A DNA stretch of 64,000 bases, from NCBI RefSeq assembly GCF_030622045.1, contig NZ_CP130886.1:1501557-1565556 (forward strand), given 5' to 3'. Made by a program: the position numbers and the translations under genes. Positions 20,488 to 29,152 of the stretch are shown in pieces (position 1 is the stretch's first letter; every line of letters begins with the position of its first letter). The notes below the pieces were generated by a model. It saw only the letters and a list, made by a program, of their open reading frames with translations, searched no databases and was not told the DNA's origin. The DNA is from Planctellipticum variicoloris (GTDB taxonomy: Bacteria; Planctomycetota; Planctomycetia; Planctomycetales; Planctomycetaceae).

Positions 20488-21600
20488 ATGAGCGACCGTT
20501 GGATTGCTGACCGGATGCATAAGATCGATGCGTCCGGCATCCGCAAAGTGTTCGACCTTGCGGCCAATATGCAGAGCCCGATCAATCTGAGCATCGGCCA
20601 GCCGCACTTTGACACTCCTGCGGAGGTCAAACAGGCCCTCTGCGACGCCGTCCAGGCCGGCAGGAACGTCTACAGCCAGACCCAGGGAATCAAGCCCCTG
20701 CTGGAGGCGCTCCAGGCTCAGGTCGCCCAGGAATACGACCATTCCGACCGGCAGATTTTCGTCACCAGTGGAACCAGCGGCGGGCTGATGCTGGCGCTGT
20801 CGACCCTCGTGAACCCCGGCGACGAAGTGATCTGCTTCGACCCCTGGTTCGTGATGTACAAACACCTGACAACCCTCGCGGGCGGCACGGTCAAGCTGAT
20901 CGACACCTACCCGGACTTCCGCATCGACCTCAACAAAGTCCGCGAGGCGATCACGCCGCGGACGAAAGTCATTCTCTGCAACAGCCCCTGCAACCCCACC
21001 GGCTACGTCGCCACGGAAGAGGAGTTGAAGGGGCTCGCCCTGCTGGCGAAGGAACAGGACGTCGCCCTGATCAGCGACGAGATCTACCGCGTCTTCTGCT
21101 ACGACCGCCCCTTCGTCAGCCCCGCCCGCTGGAACGATCAGACCATCGTGATCGACGGGTTCAGCAAATCGCACTCCATGACCGGCCTCCGTCTCGGCTG
21201 GGCCCACGGACCCGCTCATATCATTCAGCAGATGATCAAGCTGCAGCAGTTCACGTTCGTCTGCGCCCCGCAACCCGTCCAGTGGGCCGGCCTCGCCGCA
21301 TTGAAAACCGATATCTCCGACCGCGTCGCCGAGTACCACCGCAAGCGCGACATGATGCTCCGCGAACTCGGCGGACTCTACGACATCCAGGGCGCCAGCG
21401 GAGCGTTCTATCTGTTCATCAAAGCCCCGTGGGGAACGGGCAGCGAATTCGTCGCCGAGGCGATCCGCAACGAACTGCTGATCATCCCCGGCAACGTCTT
21501 CAGCCAGCACGACACCCACTTCCGCGTGTCGTTCGCCGCGGAAGACGATACACTCGCCAAAGGCGTTGAAGTCCTCAAGCGCCTTGTCAGGCGCGGCTGA
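20488..21600 (+). CDS. Pyridoxal-phosphate aminotransferase, class I/II
   Basis: A 370-residue fold-type I PLP enzyme. It has the N-terminal INLSIGQPHFDTPAEV, NSPCNPTGYVATEEE (PLP/arginine pocket), ISDEIYRVFCYD (Asp and Tyr cofactor contacts) and the Schiff-base lysine in DGFSKSHSMTGLRLGW. The C-terminal arginine that binds the substrate carboxylate is in THFRVSFAAEDD. It belongs to the aspartate/aromatic aminotransferase group, but the amino donor and acceptor cannot be read from sequence. It lies between maf and the polysaccharide exporter genes on the same strand, only 29 bp before the exporter permease. Confidence 0.88.
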   Translation: MSDRWIADRMHKIDASGIRKVFDLAANMQSPINLSIGQPHFDTPAEVKQALCDAVQAGRNVYSQTQGIKPLLEALQAQVAQEYDHSDRQIFVTSGTSGGLMLALSTLVNPGDEVICFDPWFVMYKHLTTLAGGTVKLIDTYPDFRIDLNKVREAITPRTKVILCNSPCNPTGYVATEEELKGLALLAKEQDVALISDEIYRVFCYDRPFVSPARWNDQTIVIDGFSKSHSMTGLRLGWAHGPAHIIQQMIKLQQFTFVCAPQPVQWAGLAALKTDISDRVAEYHRKRDMMLRELGGLYDIQGASGAFYLFIKAPWGTGSEFVAEAIRNELLIIPGNVFSQHDTHFRVSFAAEDDTLAKGVEVLKRLVRRG

Positions 21601-21629
21601 TCTCCCTTCAGAGGGTCTCTCGAAACAGC

Positions 21630-22511
21630 ATGACTGGCAGCGCAACAGCGGCAGCGTCGGAGTCCCCACCACCGCTCGCCGGGATGGCGTGGTTCGGTCC
21701 CGATCCCGGCTGGCGCATCGTCGACTTCCGCGAGCTGTGGAACTACCGCGAGCTGCTGCTGGTCTTCGCCGTCCGCGACCTCAAGGTCCGCTACCGCCAG
21801 GCGGTCGTCGGCATCGCCTGGGCCATCCTGCAGCCGGTGGCGACCATGCTCGTCTTCGTCGTCCTCTTCGGCTGGCTCGGCCGCCGCCCCGCCGCCGAAG
21901 GCGCGCCGTACGGACTCCTCGCCTACATCGGCATGCTGGTCTGGCAACTGTTCGCCTACTCCGTCCGTGAAGGGAGCGCCTCGCTGGTCGGCAATCGCGA
22001 TCTGGTGACCAAAGTCTACTTCCCGCGCCTGCTGCTGCCAGCCGCCACGGTGGTCTGCGCTCTGGTCGATTTTCTGATCGCCCTGCTCGTCCTGATTCCG
22101 CTCATGATCGCCTTCAACGTCTCGCCCTCCGCTCGCCTGCTGCTCCTGCCCGCATTCCTCAGCCTCGCAATTCTCGCGGCTCTGGCCGGCAGCCTGTGGG
22201 CCGCCGCCCTCAACGCCCTCTATCGCGACATCGGCTACGTGATCCCCTTTCTGCTGCAGCTCGGGTTCTTTGCCGCGCCGGTCGTCTATCAGACCGACGC
22301 CCTCGTCCCGGAACGCTGGCGCTGGCTCTGGGGGCTCAACCCCCTCGCCGCCGCCATCGAAGGTTGCCGCTGGTCGATCGTCGTCCACCCCGGCGTATCC
22401 GGCCCGGACTGGAAGCTCCTGCCCGTTACGGCACTCGTCACGCTGGCGGTGCTGATCGCCGGACTGGCCTACCTCCGACGCGTCGAACGCTGGATTGCGG
22501 ACCGGATCTGA
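21630..22511 (+). CDS. wzm: ABC-2 type polysaccharide export permease (Wzm-like)
   Basis: A 293-residue integral membrane protein with about six membrane segments (for example ILQPVATMLVFVVLFGWL, LLPAATVVCALVDFLIALLV, PAFLSLAILAALAGSLWAAA). The cytoplasmic N-terminal sequence ELLLVFAVRDLKVRYRQAV is typical of O-antigen/teichoic acid ABC-2 permeases, as is GYVIPFLLQLGFFAAPVVY late in the chain. With the ATPase encoded 5 bp downstream it would move undecaprenyl-linked glycan across the inner membrane. Confidence 0.9.
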   Translation: MTGSATAAASESPPPLAGMAWFGPDPGWRIVDFRELWNYRELLLVFAVRDLKVRYRQAVVGIAWAILQPVATMLVFVVLFGWLGRRPAAEGAPYGLLAYIGMLVWQLFAYSVREGSASLVGNRDLVTKVYFPRLLLPAATVVCALVDFLIALLVLIPLMIAFNVSPSARLLLLPAFLSLAILAALAGSLWAAALNALYRDIGYVIPFLLQLGFFAAPVVYQTDALVPERWRWLWGLNPLAAAIEGCRWSIVVHPGVSGPDWKLLPVTALVTLAVLIAGLAYLRRVERWIADRI

Positions 22512-22516
22512 ACCCC

Positions 22517-23788
22517 ATGCAGCCACCGGTGCTCAGCGTTGACCAGGTTTCCAAACGCTTCCGTCGCGGGACGGCCTCCTCGTACCTGCGATTCTCCGAA
22601 CGACTCTGGGACGCCGCCCTGGGGGCCGTCCGCTGGTCCTGGACTCGCGATCGCTCGCCAACCGCCGATTCCCCCGAATTCTGGGCCCTCTCGGACGTCT
22701 CGTTCGACGTCCGCCCGGGCGAAGTCGTCGGAGTCATCGGCCGCAACGGCGCCGGCAAAAGCACGCTGCTCAAGATCCTCTCCCGCATCACCCGACCCAC
22801 TTCGGGCCGCGTCGGCATGCGCGGGCGCGTCGGCAGCCTGCTCGAAGTCGGCACCGGCTTTCATCCCGAGTTGACCGGCCGCGAAAACATCTTCCTCAAC
22901 GGCGCCATCCTGGGAATGACCCGCGCCCAGATTCGCAGCCGACTCGACGAAATCGTCGCCTTCGCGGAAATCGCGGCCTTTCTCGACACCCCCGTGAAGC
23001 GCTATTCGAGCGGCATGTACGTCCGACTCGCCTTCGCCGTCGCCGCGCATCTCGATCCCGAAATCCTGCTCGTCGACGAAGTCCTCGCCGTCGGCGACTA
23101 CGCCTTTCAACGCAAGTGCCTCGGCAAAATGGAAGATGTTTCCCGATCCGGGCGGACTGTCCTCTTCGTCAGTCACAACATGACCGCCGTCAGCGGCCTC
23201 TGCACCCGCGCGATCCTGCTGGAACAGGGGCGGCTGGTCGACAACGGCCCCCCCGGCGAAGTCATTCGCCGCTTCCTCTCCGCCGGCGAAGTCCGCCAGT
23301 CCGAACGGACCTGGACCGCAGACGCCGCCCCCGGCAATCACCTGGTCCGGCTGAGGGCGATCCGGTTGATTCCTCAGGGCGGGACGATCGACCGGCCGCT
23401 GGACGTCGGAACCACCTTTGATATTCAGATCGAGTACGACAAGCTCAAGGCCGGGGGACACTCGAATGTCGCCCTCTATCTGTCCAATTTGCAGGGCATT
23501 TGTATTTTTAATACAGGCTCAGTACCCGAAAACCTCCCCCCGGGACGACTTGCGGCCAACGTCCGGATTCCAGGCCACCTGCTCAATAACGGCACGCACC
23601 AGTTGCGGATCATGCTCGCTGTCGACCTGTCTCCACAGGTCGACGTGGACGGCGTGCTGACCTTCGACGTTCACGATATCGAGCGCAAACTGCCCACGAC
23701 CGGCGAATGGCCCGGCGCTGTCCGCCCCGATCTGGAATGGTCTGTCGTGCGGACCGCCGACCATCCGCCGACTGCGGCATCATCGTGA
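22517..23788 (+). CDS. wzt: Polysaccharide ABC exporter ATPase with C-terminal glycan-binding domain (Wzt-like)
   Basis: A 423-residue ATPase. Walker A is GRNGAGKS (residues about 75-82), the signature region reads KRYSSGMYVRLAFAVAAH, Walker B is EILLVDEVLAVGD, and the switch is LFVSHNM. Residues 285-423 form an extra beta-rich domain (LRAIRLIPQGGTIDRPLDV, LYLSNLQGICIFNTGS) of Wzt C-terminal type, which in E. coli O8/O9a recognises the modified non-reducing end of the finished chain. The ATG at 22517 follows the wzm stop by 5 bp, so the two genes are almost certainly co-translated. The in-frame extension upstream overlaps wzm and is rejected. Confidence 0.92.
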   Translation: MQPPVLSVDQVSKRFRRGTASSYLRFSERLWDAALGAVRWSWTRDRSPTADSPEFWALSDVSFDVRPGEVVGVIGRNGAGKSTLLKILSRITRPTSGRVGMRGRVGSLLEVGTGFHPELTGRENIFLNGAILGMTRAQIRSRLDEIVAFAEIAAFLDTPVKRYSSGMYVRLAFAVAAHLDPEILLVDEVLAVGDYAFQRKCLGKMEDVSRSGRTVLFVSHNMTAVSGLCTRAILLEQGRLVDNGPPGEVIRRFLSAGEVRQSERTWTADAAPGNHLVRLRAIRLIPQGGTIDRPLDVGTTFDIQIEYDKLKAGGHSNVALYLSNLQGICIFNTGSVPENLPPGRLAANVRIPGHLLNNGTHQLRIMLAVDLSPQVDVDGVLTFDVHDIERKLPTTGEWPGAVRPDLEWSVVRTADHPPTAASS

Positions 23789-23820
23789 ACCTTCCGGCCC
23801 CCTCGATCTGGTAATCCTGC

Positions 23821-24579
23821 ATGACCGAATTTCAACGACACGAAATCGAGTGGACCTCCGAAAAGGTCACCCGTCTCTGGGATTTTTACGCGACCAACCG
23901 CTCGGTCACGTCCATGTACTTCGGTGCTCAGGCGGGACCGGCCGTGGCCAGATTCATCGACGATACGATCGGTTTCCGGCGCGTCCGGGCATTTCTCGAT
24001 CTGAGCTGCGGCGTCGGTGATCTTCTCGCGGCCTGCCTCCCCTTCGTCAGTTCCAACTGTCGGCTGGTCGGCGTCGATTTTTCACCCGCAAGCGTCGCGT
24101 CGGCTTCGCAGCGACTGCAGAACGCAGTTCCCCGCCCGGATCTGCAGCACATCACCACATTCCCGACCCCATTCCATGCTGCGGACTTTGACCTCATCGT
24201 CATGACCGAGGTCGTCGAGCATCTCGACGACGCCGAACTGGCGACTACGCTCGACGAAGTCCTTCGACTGCTCGAACAGGGGGGGCACGTGGTGATTACG
24301 ACACCCAATCGGGAAGACTACGATGCCGCCAAGGTCTGCTGTCCTGAGTGCGGCTGCGTGTTTCATCGGTGGCAGCATCGACGCGTCTGGACCGACACGC
24401 TGCTGCAGGACACGATGGAGCGGGCCGGGTTCCAGACGCTCCTGTCACGGCCGATCGCCTGGGGAAACATTCAAACGCAACCGGTCCCGCTGATCAAACG
24501 CCTGTGGAGAAAACTGATCTCCTCCGTGATTCCATTGCTGCCGGAAACGGGGCTGGTCTACGTCGGGCGAAAACCCTGA
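23821..24579 (+). CDS. SAM-dependent methyltransferase, class I, glycan-cluster type
   Basis: A 252-residue methyltransferase. Motif I is FLDLSCGVGDLLAACL, motif II VGVDFSPASV, and the post-motif region is DLIVMTEVVEHLDD followed by GGHVVITTPN. After this comes a cysteine/histidine cluster (CCPECGCVFHRWQHRRVW) common in methyltransferases of polysaccharide clusters, probably a metal site. It follows the Wzt gene by 32 bp. The Wzt-type C-terminal domain next door is the kind that binds a capped chain end, so terminal methylation of the exported glycan is the likely role. The substrate is inferred, not shown. Confidence 0.85.
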   Translation: MTEFQRHEIEWTSEKVTRLWDFYATNRSVTSMYFGAQAGPAVARFIDDTIGFRRVRAFLDLSCGVGDLLAACLPFVSSNCRLVGVDFSPASVASASQRLQNAVPRPDLQHITTFPTPFHAADFDLIVMTEVVEHLDDAELATTLDEVLRLLEQGGHVVITTPNREDYDAAKVCCPECGCVFHRWQHRRVWTDTLLQDTMERAGFQTLLSRPIAWGNIQTQPVPLIKRLWRKLISSVIPLLPETGLVYVGRKP

Positions 24580-24661
24580 GAGCTCGCGTCGTCAAATCAT
24601 GGTTCTTGAGGAACGCGCGTCACGCGCCAATCGTCGTTAACTTCCGCTATGAGAGGCTTGA

Positions 24662-25900
24662 TTGAAGTCGACCTCATTGGATCTTGATCTCGGTCTCCAG
24701 GCGAACGGGCAGTGTCCGCCCCGCCCACTCCGCGTCCTCTTCGCCATCGGCACAATGGGGGGCGGCGGCGCCGAACGCCAGCTTCTCACCCTGCTCCAGC
24801 GGCTCGACCGGACGAAGTTCCAACCCCTGCTGTGGCTCTGCTACCGCAAGGGCGAACTGCTGAATCTCGTGCCCGCAGACGTCCCGATCTATGCCCCCTG
24901 GGATGCATTCGTCCGCTCCATTGTCGGACGGCTCGCGCAGCGGTTCCGGCTCGGTCGCGTCGTTCGCGCCCGGCAGATGGCGCGCCTGCTGCACGCCGAG
25001 CGGATCGATGTCATCTATGACCGCACGTTTCTGATGACGCTCGACACGGCCGCCGCCTGTCGACTCCGACCGACTCCCCGCATCTCCGCCTGCGTCGCCG
25101 ACCCCGCAACCGAGCTGGCCCTCTACGGCCGCCAGTGGCCCAGCCTCTGGCGCAAGCTGGCCCGACGCGCCTTCGCCACCGCCAGCCGCGTCACCGCCAA
25201 CTCCGCCGGACTCCGCCAGAGACTGGTCGAGATTCTGGACCTGACTCCCGACCAGATCGCCGTGATTCCCAACGGCATCGACCTCCTAGAAGTCGAGCGC
25301 CGTGCGGCCGAATTCACCCCCGACTGGCCCGCCGACCGCTGGCACTTCGTCACCGTCGGCCGCATCGACGAGAACAAGGGACACCGCTTCGTTCTGCAGG
25401 CGCTGGCGGACCTCGTCCACCAGGGCGGTCTCCGTCAGATCCAATGGCACGTCGTCGGCCAGGGGCCCGATGTGCCGGAGCTTCAAACGCTCGCCGCCGA
25501 CCTGGAATTGACCGATCACGTCGTCTGGGAAGGGTTTCAATCGAACCCCTTCCCGCTCTACCGCGCCAGTCGGTTACTGGTGCTCGCTTCACTCTCGGAA
25601 GGCCTGCCCAACGTGCTGCTGGAGGCAATGGCCTGCCGCACTCCCGTCCTCTCGACCGACTGCCCCAGCGGCCCGCGCGAGATCCTCGACGACGGCCGTT
25701 GCGGCCGCCTGGTCTCCCCAGGCGACAGCCACGCCCTGGCCGACGCCATTGCCGACTGCATCGCCCATCCCGACGCCTGGCAGTCGTATGTCCCGACGGC
25801 TCGCCACCGCGTCGAACAGGCCTACTCTGTCGAGGAAAGTGTGGCCGCTGTGGAAACGCTGCTGCTGCAGGTAACAGCCGCCAGCCATTCGGCGCAATGA
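24662..25900 (+). CDS. Glycosyltransferase family 4 protein
   Basis: A 412-residue GT-B glycosyltransferase. The N-terminal acceptor domain begins RVLFAIGTMGGGGAERQLLT, and the C-terminal nucleotide-sugar domain has VTVGRIDENKGHRFVLQAL, then the EX7E-type region SLSEGLPNVLLEAMACRTP. This is typical of GT4 enzymes that build surface polysaccharides. The frame starts with TTG at 24662, preceded by GAGAGG; no in-frame ATG is usable upstream. It is the last gene of the exporter/methyltransferase group and is followed by a strong terminator. Confidence 0.9.
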   Translation: MKSTSLDLDLGLQANGQCPPRPLRVLFAIGTMGGGGAERQLLTLLQRLDRTKFQPLLWLCYRKGELLNLVPADVPIYAPWDAFVRSIVGRLAQRFRLGRVVRARQMARLLHAERIDVIYDRTFLMTLDTAAACRLRPTPRISACVADPATELALYGRQWPSLWRKLARRAFATASRVTANSAGLRQRLVEILDLTPDQIAVIPNGIDLLEVERRAAEFTPDWPADRWHFVTVGRIDENKGHRFVLQALADLVHQGGLRQIQWHVVGQGPDVPELQTLAADLELTDHVVWEGFQSNPFPLYRASRLLVLASLSEGLPNVLLEAMACRTPVLSTDCPSGPREILDDGRCGRLVSPGDSHALADAIADCIAHPDAWQSYVPTARHRVEQAYSVEESVAAVETLLLQVTAASHSAQ

Positions 25901-25919
25901 CCTGCAAGCCAGATGAAAT

Positions 25920-25950
25920 GAGCCCCGCAGCATCGTCTGCTGCGGGGCTC
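25920..25950 (+). terminator. Hairpin terminator closing the polysaccharide gene group
   Basis: A 13-bp perfect stem (GAGCCCCGCAGCA / TGCTGCGGGGCTC) with a 5-base loop, 19 bp after the glycosyltransferase stop. It lies between convergent genes, so it may serve both strands. Confidence 0.7.
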
Positions 25951-26067
25951 TGTCTCGCTCACATTTTCCGACGGGGCAGGTCGGTTGGACTGCTGAAATC
26001 CCATACCTCCCGCGTTCTCTTCTCGGCTCCTTCGCGGCGAAAACTTCTTCTTGTCCGAGAGCGTGGA

Positions 26068-27501
26068 CTACCGACCGGCATTCTTCGGCTTTGGGGCCGG
26101 CCAGAGCGGCGATGTGACGTGCGCCTCGTCCATGAACTTCACGCCCTGCGCGGCAATCTCAGGCTGGTCTTTCGCCAGATCGTGCTCTTCGCCGAGGTCG
26201 CTGGCGAGGTTGTAAACCTGCGCCGGGCCGGTCCCGAATGGCTTGCGAATGACTTTCCAGTCGCCGAAGCGGACCGCTTGCAAAGAACCTCCTTCGTAGA
26301 ATTCCCAGTACAGATACTCGTGCTGCTTCTGCTCTGCAGAACGCCCCAGCAATTCGGGGGCGAAGCTGATTCCATCGAGATTCTGCGGCGGCGTTCCACC
26401 GGCAATTTCGACGAACGTCGGAAAGAGGTCGCCGAAGTAGCCGACGAATTTCGACTCTTTTCCGGCCGGCACATGGCCGGGCCAGCGGGCGATCAGCGGC
26501 ACGCGGACGCCGCCGTCCGTCAAGTCGCGCTTGTAGCCGCGAACGGGGCCGTTGGGATTGAAGAACGTAGGATCCTGGCCGCCCTCTTTATGGGGACCGT
26601 TGTCGGAACTGAAGAGCACGAGCGTTTTGTCGTCGATCCTCAGTTCTTTCACGCGATCCAGCAGCCGGCCGACGTCCGCATCCATCCGGGTGATCATCGC
26701 CGCCTGGCCCTTGAGCGGACTGCTCCAGTCGCGGTCGGCGTAGGGGCCGTAATCGGGGACTTCCTGGCCGTCCTTCAGTTCCCGCGTCCGCTCGTTGTTG
26801 GCATGCGGCACGGTCAGAGCCAGATACAGGAAGAACGGGCGCTGGCTGTTGGCCTCGACGAACTTGAGCGCCTCCGCAGCGAACAGATCGCCCGCGTACT
26901 CCACGCGCGTCGTCGCATAGCCCGCCCCGCTGTCTCCGATCGGAACGATGACATTCTGCAGCGGGACGCGCGTCTCGCCGCGCCAGAGATGATCCGGGAA
27001 GTGGTTGTGGGCGTGCTGCTGGTCGAGGAAGCCAAAGAATTCGTCAAAGCCCTGCCGGTTGGGATGGCCGGTGTCGCCGACCTCTCCCAGCCCCCATTTT
27101 CCGACGAGGCTGGTACGGTATCCCAGATCGTGGAGCCGTTCCGCGACGGTCACATCCTCCGGCAGCAGAGTCTGCGGCGCGCGGTTTGTGCGAGGCGCAT
27201 TGCCGCGGACGCGGGTGTGACCGGTGTGTTGACCCGTCATCAGGACGCTGCGGGATGGTGCGCAAACCGTTGCTCCCGCGTAGAAGTCGGTGAATCGCAT
27301 TCCCTCGCGGGCCATGCGGTCGAGACGCGGCGTCTGAATCAGCGTCTGGCCGTAGCAGCCGAGATCGCCGTAGCCGAGATCGTCGGCAAGGATGAAGATG
27401 ATATTCGGCTTTGGAGTCTGCTCCGCGGCCAGCGCGGGAACAGCATGCAGCAGGAGCAGGCCGATTGTCGGCGCAATGAGTCGTCGGGCGATCGATGGCA
27501 T
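26068..27501 (-). CDS. Secreted sulfatase (arylsulfatase family)
   Basis: A 477-residue type I sulfatase with a signal peptide (IGLLLLHAVPALAA). The metal-binding start NIIFILADDLGYGDLG and the formylglycine motif CAPSRS (Cys80, converted by the maturation enzyme) are intact, followed by LMTGQHTGHTRVRGN. LFSSDNGPHKEGG supplies further metal ligands. It would hydrolyse sulfate esters, in planctomycetes typically of algal or host polysaccharides. An ATG with GAGGGA eight bases upstream supports the start. It is monocistronic by layout, and the natural substrate is unknown. Confidence 0.93.
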   Translation of the reverse strand: MPSIARRLIAPTIGLLLLHAVPALAAEQTPKPNIIFILADDLGYGDLGCYGQTLIQTPRLDRMAREGMRFTDFYAGATVCAPSRSVLMTGQHTGHTRVRGNAPRTNRAPQTLLPEDVTVAERLHDLGYRTSLVGKWGLGEVGDTGHPNRQGFDEFFGFLDQQHAHNHFPDHLWRGETRVPLQNVIVPIGDSGAGYATTRVEYAGDLFAAEALKFVEANSQRPFFLYLALTVPHANNERTRELKDGQEVPDYGPYADRDWSSPLKGQAAMITRMDADVGRLLDRVKELRIDDKTLVLFSSDNGPHKEGGQDPTFFNPNGPVRGYKRDLTDGGVRVPLIARWPGHVPAGKESKFVGYFGDLFPTFVEIAGGTPPQNLDGISFAPELLGRSAEQKQHEYLYWEFYEGGSLQAVRFGDWKVIRKPFGTGPAQVYNLASDLGEEHDLAKDQPEIAAQGVKFMDEAHVTSPLWPAPKPKNAGR

Positions 27502-27647
27502 CGGACACGTCCCTCCGCGGATGTCGTACTCAGACGGGGCCGGAGGGATTGTCGCCCGCGAGCGGGGGCCAGGTCAAATCGATGGGGGATCGACGTCCAT
27601 GGGAGCTTGGCGGGCCAGCTTCTCAATCAGCAGGCCGCAATGAATCC

Positions 27648-28178
27648 CTATTCCCCATCTCCATTCATGATCGCGAGCGCCGCCGCCACTGCGAGCTCGT
27701 CGCAACGCTCGTTCTCGGGATGACCCGCGTGTCCGCGGACGTGCGTAAAACGAACTTTGTGCTTTGTCAGCAGTTCGTCGAGCTGCTGCCACAGCTCGCA
27801 ATTCTTGACCGGCTTGAACGCCTTTCCTTCCCGTCGGCGCCAGCCGTTGGCTTTCCAGCCCTTCATCCACTCGGTGCAACCCTGCGCGACGTAGGAACTG
27901 TCGGTGACGACTTCGACGTCGGAACGGGATTTCAGTGATTCCAGTCCGCGGATGACCGCCAGCATTTCCATCTGGTTGTTGGTGGTCAGGAGCTGGCCGC
28001 CGGCCAGCTCCTTCTCCTTCCCCGAGGCGGGATGGCGCAGAATGCACGCCCAGCCGCCGGGGCCCGGATTGCCGCGACAGGCCCCGTCCGTAAAGAGCTG
28101 TACGAACGGCAGAGCGGAACCGGACGAGGATGCAGACGTCACGGCGCACTGCTCACTGGAATGAGGCCGGGAAAACAC
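27648..28178 (-). CDS. rnhA: Ribonuclease HI
   Basis: Up to 176 residues; it degrades the RNA strand of RNA:DNA hybrids in the cytoplasm. All four acidic catalytic residues are visible: Asp31 in FTDGACRGNPGPGGWA, Glu71 in QMEMLAVIRGLE, Asp93 in TDSSYVAQG and Asp160 in ENERCDELA, with His150 in VRGHAGHP. The basic handle region (WMKGWKANGWRRREGKAF) is present. The frame begins with GTG at 28178 and lacks a convincing SD; a second in-frame GTG inside the non-conserved first 20 residues may be the true start. It lies 20 bp downstream of infA on the same strand. Confidence 0.92.
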   Translation of the reverse strand: MFSRPHSSEQCAVTSASSSGSALPFVQLFTDGACRGNPGPGGWACILRHPASGKEKELAGGQLLTTNNQMEMLAVIRGLESLKSRSDVEVVTDSSYVAQGCTEWMKGWKANGWRRREGKAFKPVKNCELWQQLDELLTKHKVRFTHVRGHAGHPENERCDELAVAAALAIMNGDGE

Positions 28179-28198
28179 AACGTCGGACCGGCCGACGG

Positions 28199-28417
28199 CT
28201 AGCGCTCGCGGTAGATGATGCGACCGCGATTCAGATCGTACGGCGAGACCTCGACGACGACGCGATCGCCCGGCACGATACGGATAAAGTGCTTGCGCAT
28301 CTTCCCCGCGACGTGGGCCATCACGGTGTGTCCATTCGTCAGCTCAACACGAAACTGCGTGTTGGCGAGCGCTTCGACCACATTGCCTTCAACTTCAATG
28401 GCCTCTTCTTTGGCCAT
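28199..28417 (-). CDS. infA: Translation initiation factor IF-1
   Basis: A 72-residue S1-domain protein, the standard IF-1 length. It begins [20 protein letters not shown] and contains [19 protein letters not shown] and [19 protein letters not shown], the OB-fold signature. It binds the ribosomal A site of the 30S subunit during initiation. The ATG at 28417 gives the canonical N-terminus, with GAGGA nine bases upstream; the longer frame is not real. It is followed 20 bp later by rnhA, probably as a two-gene operon. Confidence 0.97.
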   Translation of the reverse strand: MAKEEAIEVEGNVVEALANTQFRVELTNGHTVMAHVAGKMRKHFIRIVPGDRVVVEVSPYDLNRGRIIYRER

Positions 28418-28721
28418 AACCTGACGTCCTCTCGTACGGCTCGGAAATCCAGCGAAGCGACCAGTATAGCCCCCATCGGGCGCGTGATCCAAGCGTCAAC
28501 CGGCAACTTCCTTCCAGAAAAGGGGTTCGGAGCGATCCGCAGAACCGGCCCGACTGGAATATCCCGACCTCCCGGAAGAACCGCCGGAGAATTCCGCTCC
28601 CGCGTCGTCGAAAGAATTTGCCCAGCCCGGAAATGCGGAGCAGGCTCACCAAGGAAGATTCCCGGCAGTCAGGAATTCGGGCCAACCGTTCCATAGCTAG
28701 ACTCGTCGAAGGGCCCCCCCG
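28418..28721. other. Divergent intergenic region between infA and the Flp-like pilin gene
   Basis: 304 bases with no supported gene. It should carry the infA promoter (minus) and the pilin gene promoter (plus). No distinctive repeat or structure was noticed. Confidence 0.5.
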
Positions 28722-28895
28722 ATGAATCACGTCAGTCAATTTCTCCAGGATGATTCCGCAGCGACGGCGGTCGAATATGCCGTCATGCTCGCCCTGATCC
28801 TCCTGGCCTGCATCGGCGCCATCACTACGTTCGGCACCGGACAGGGGTCGAAATGGTCTCTGATCGATACCAAACTCGACGACGCCGGAATCTAG
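28722..28895 (+). CDS. Orphan Flp/Fap-type pilin subunit
   Basis: A 57-residue frame from ATG 28722 to TAG 28895. It reads MNHVSQFLQDDSAATAVEYA and continues with a hydrophobic helix (VMLALILLACIGAITTF) and a short polar tail ending DDAGI. The combination of a few acidic residues, A-TAVEYA and a single hydrophobic helix is the hallmark of Flp (tad) prepilins, which are cleaved by a TadV-type peptidase. No tad assembly genes are nearby, and the SD is weak. It could be a true pilin served by machinery elsewhere or a tad-like pseudopilin. Confidence 0.75.
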   Translation: MNHVSQFLQDDSAATAVEYAVMLALILLACIGAITTFGTGQGSKWSLIDTKLDDAGI

Positions 28896-29152
28896 GCGGA
28901 ATTGCAGCCCCCCCCTTGTCCAGCCCGCTTCGAATATCGACTTTCAGTCGTCCCCTCTCGATGTCTCCGGTTCCCGCTCCATTCCGGCCGCTCACACCAA
29001 CTTCGTCTCGCACCCAGTCCATCGCACTCCGCCGGCATCTCCCACGCCGGTTTGTTTGCTAGCATGGAATTCCAGGAATCCCGCGATTCCCCGCGTCGGT
29101 TCCTCGGAATCTTCACACGCCTCCCGGTTTCCCACCAGTACGGTCAAAAGCA

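Noticed and set aside
26068-27501. Sulfatase lacking its maturation site
   Set aside because: The CAPSR motif at Cys80 is intact, so there is no reason to call it inactive.
25135-27723. 862-codon plus-strand frame overlapping the glycosyltransferase and the sulfatase
   Set aside because: Both overlapped genes carry intact family motifs; the frame crosses a terminator hairpin and has no domain.
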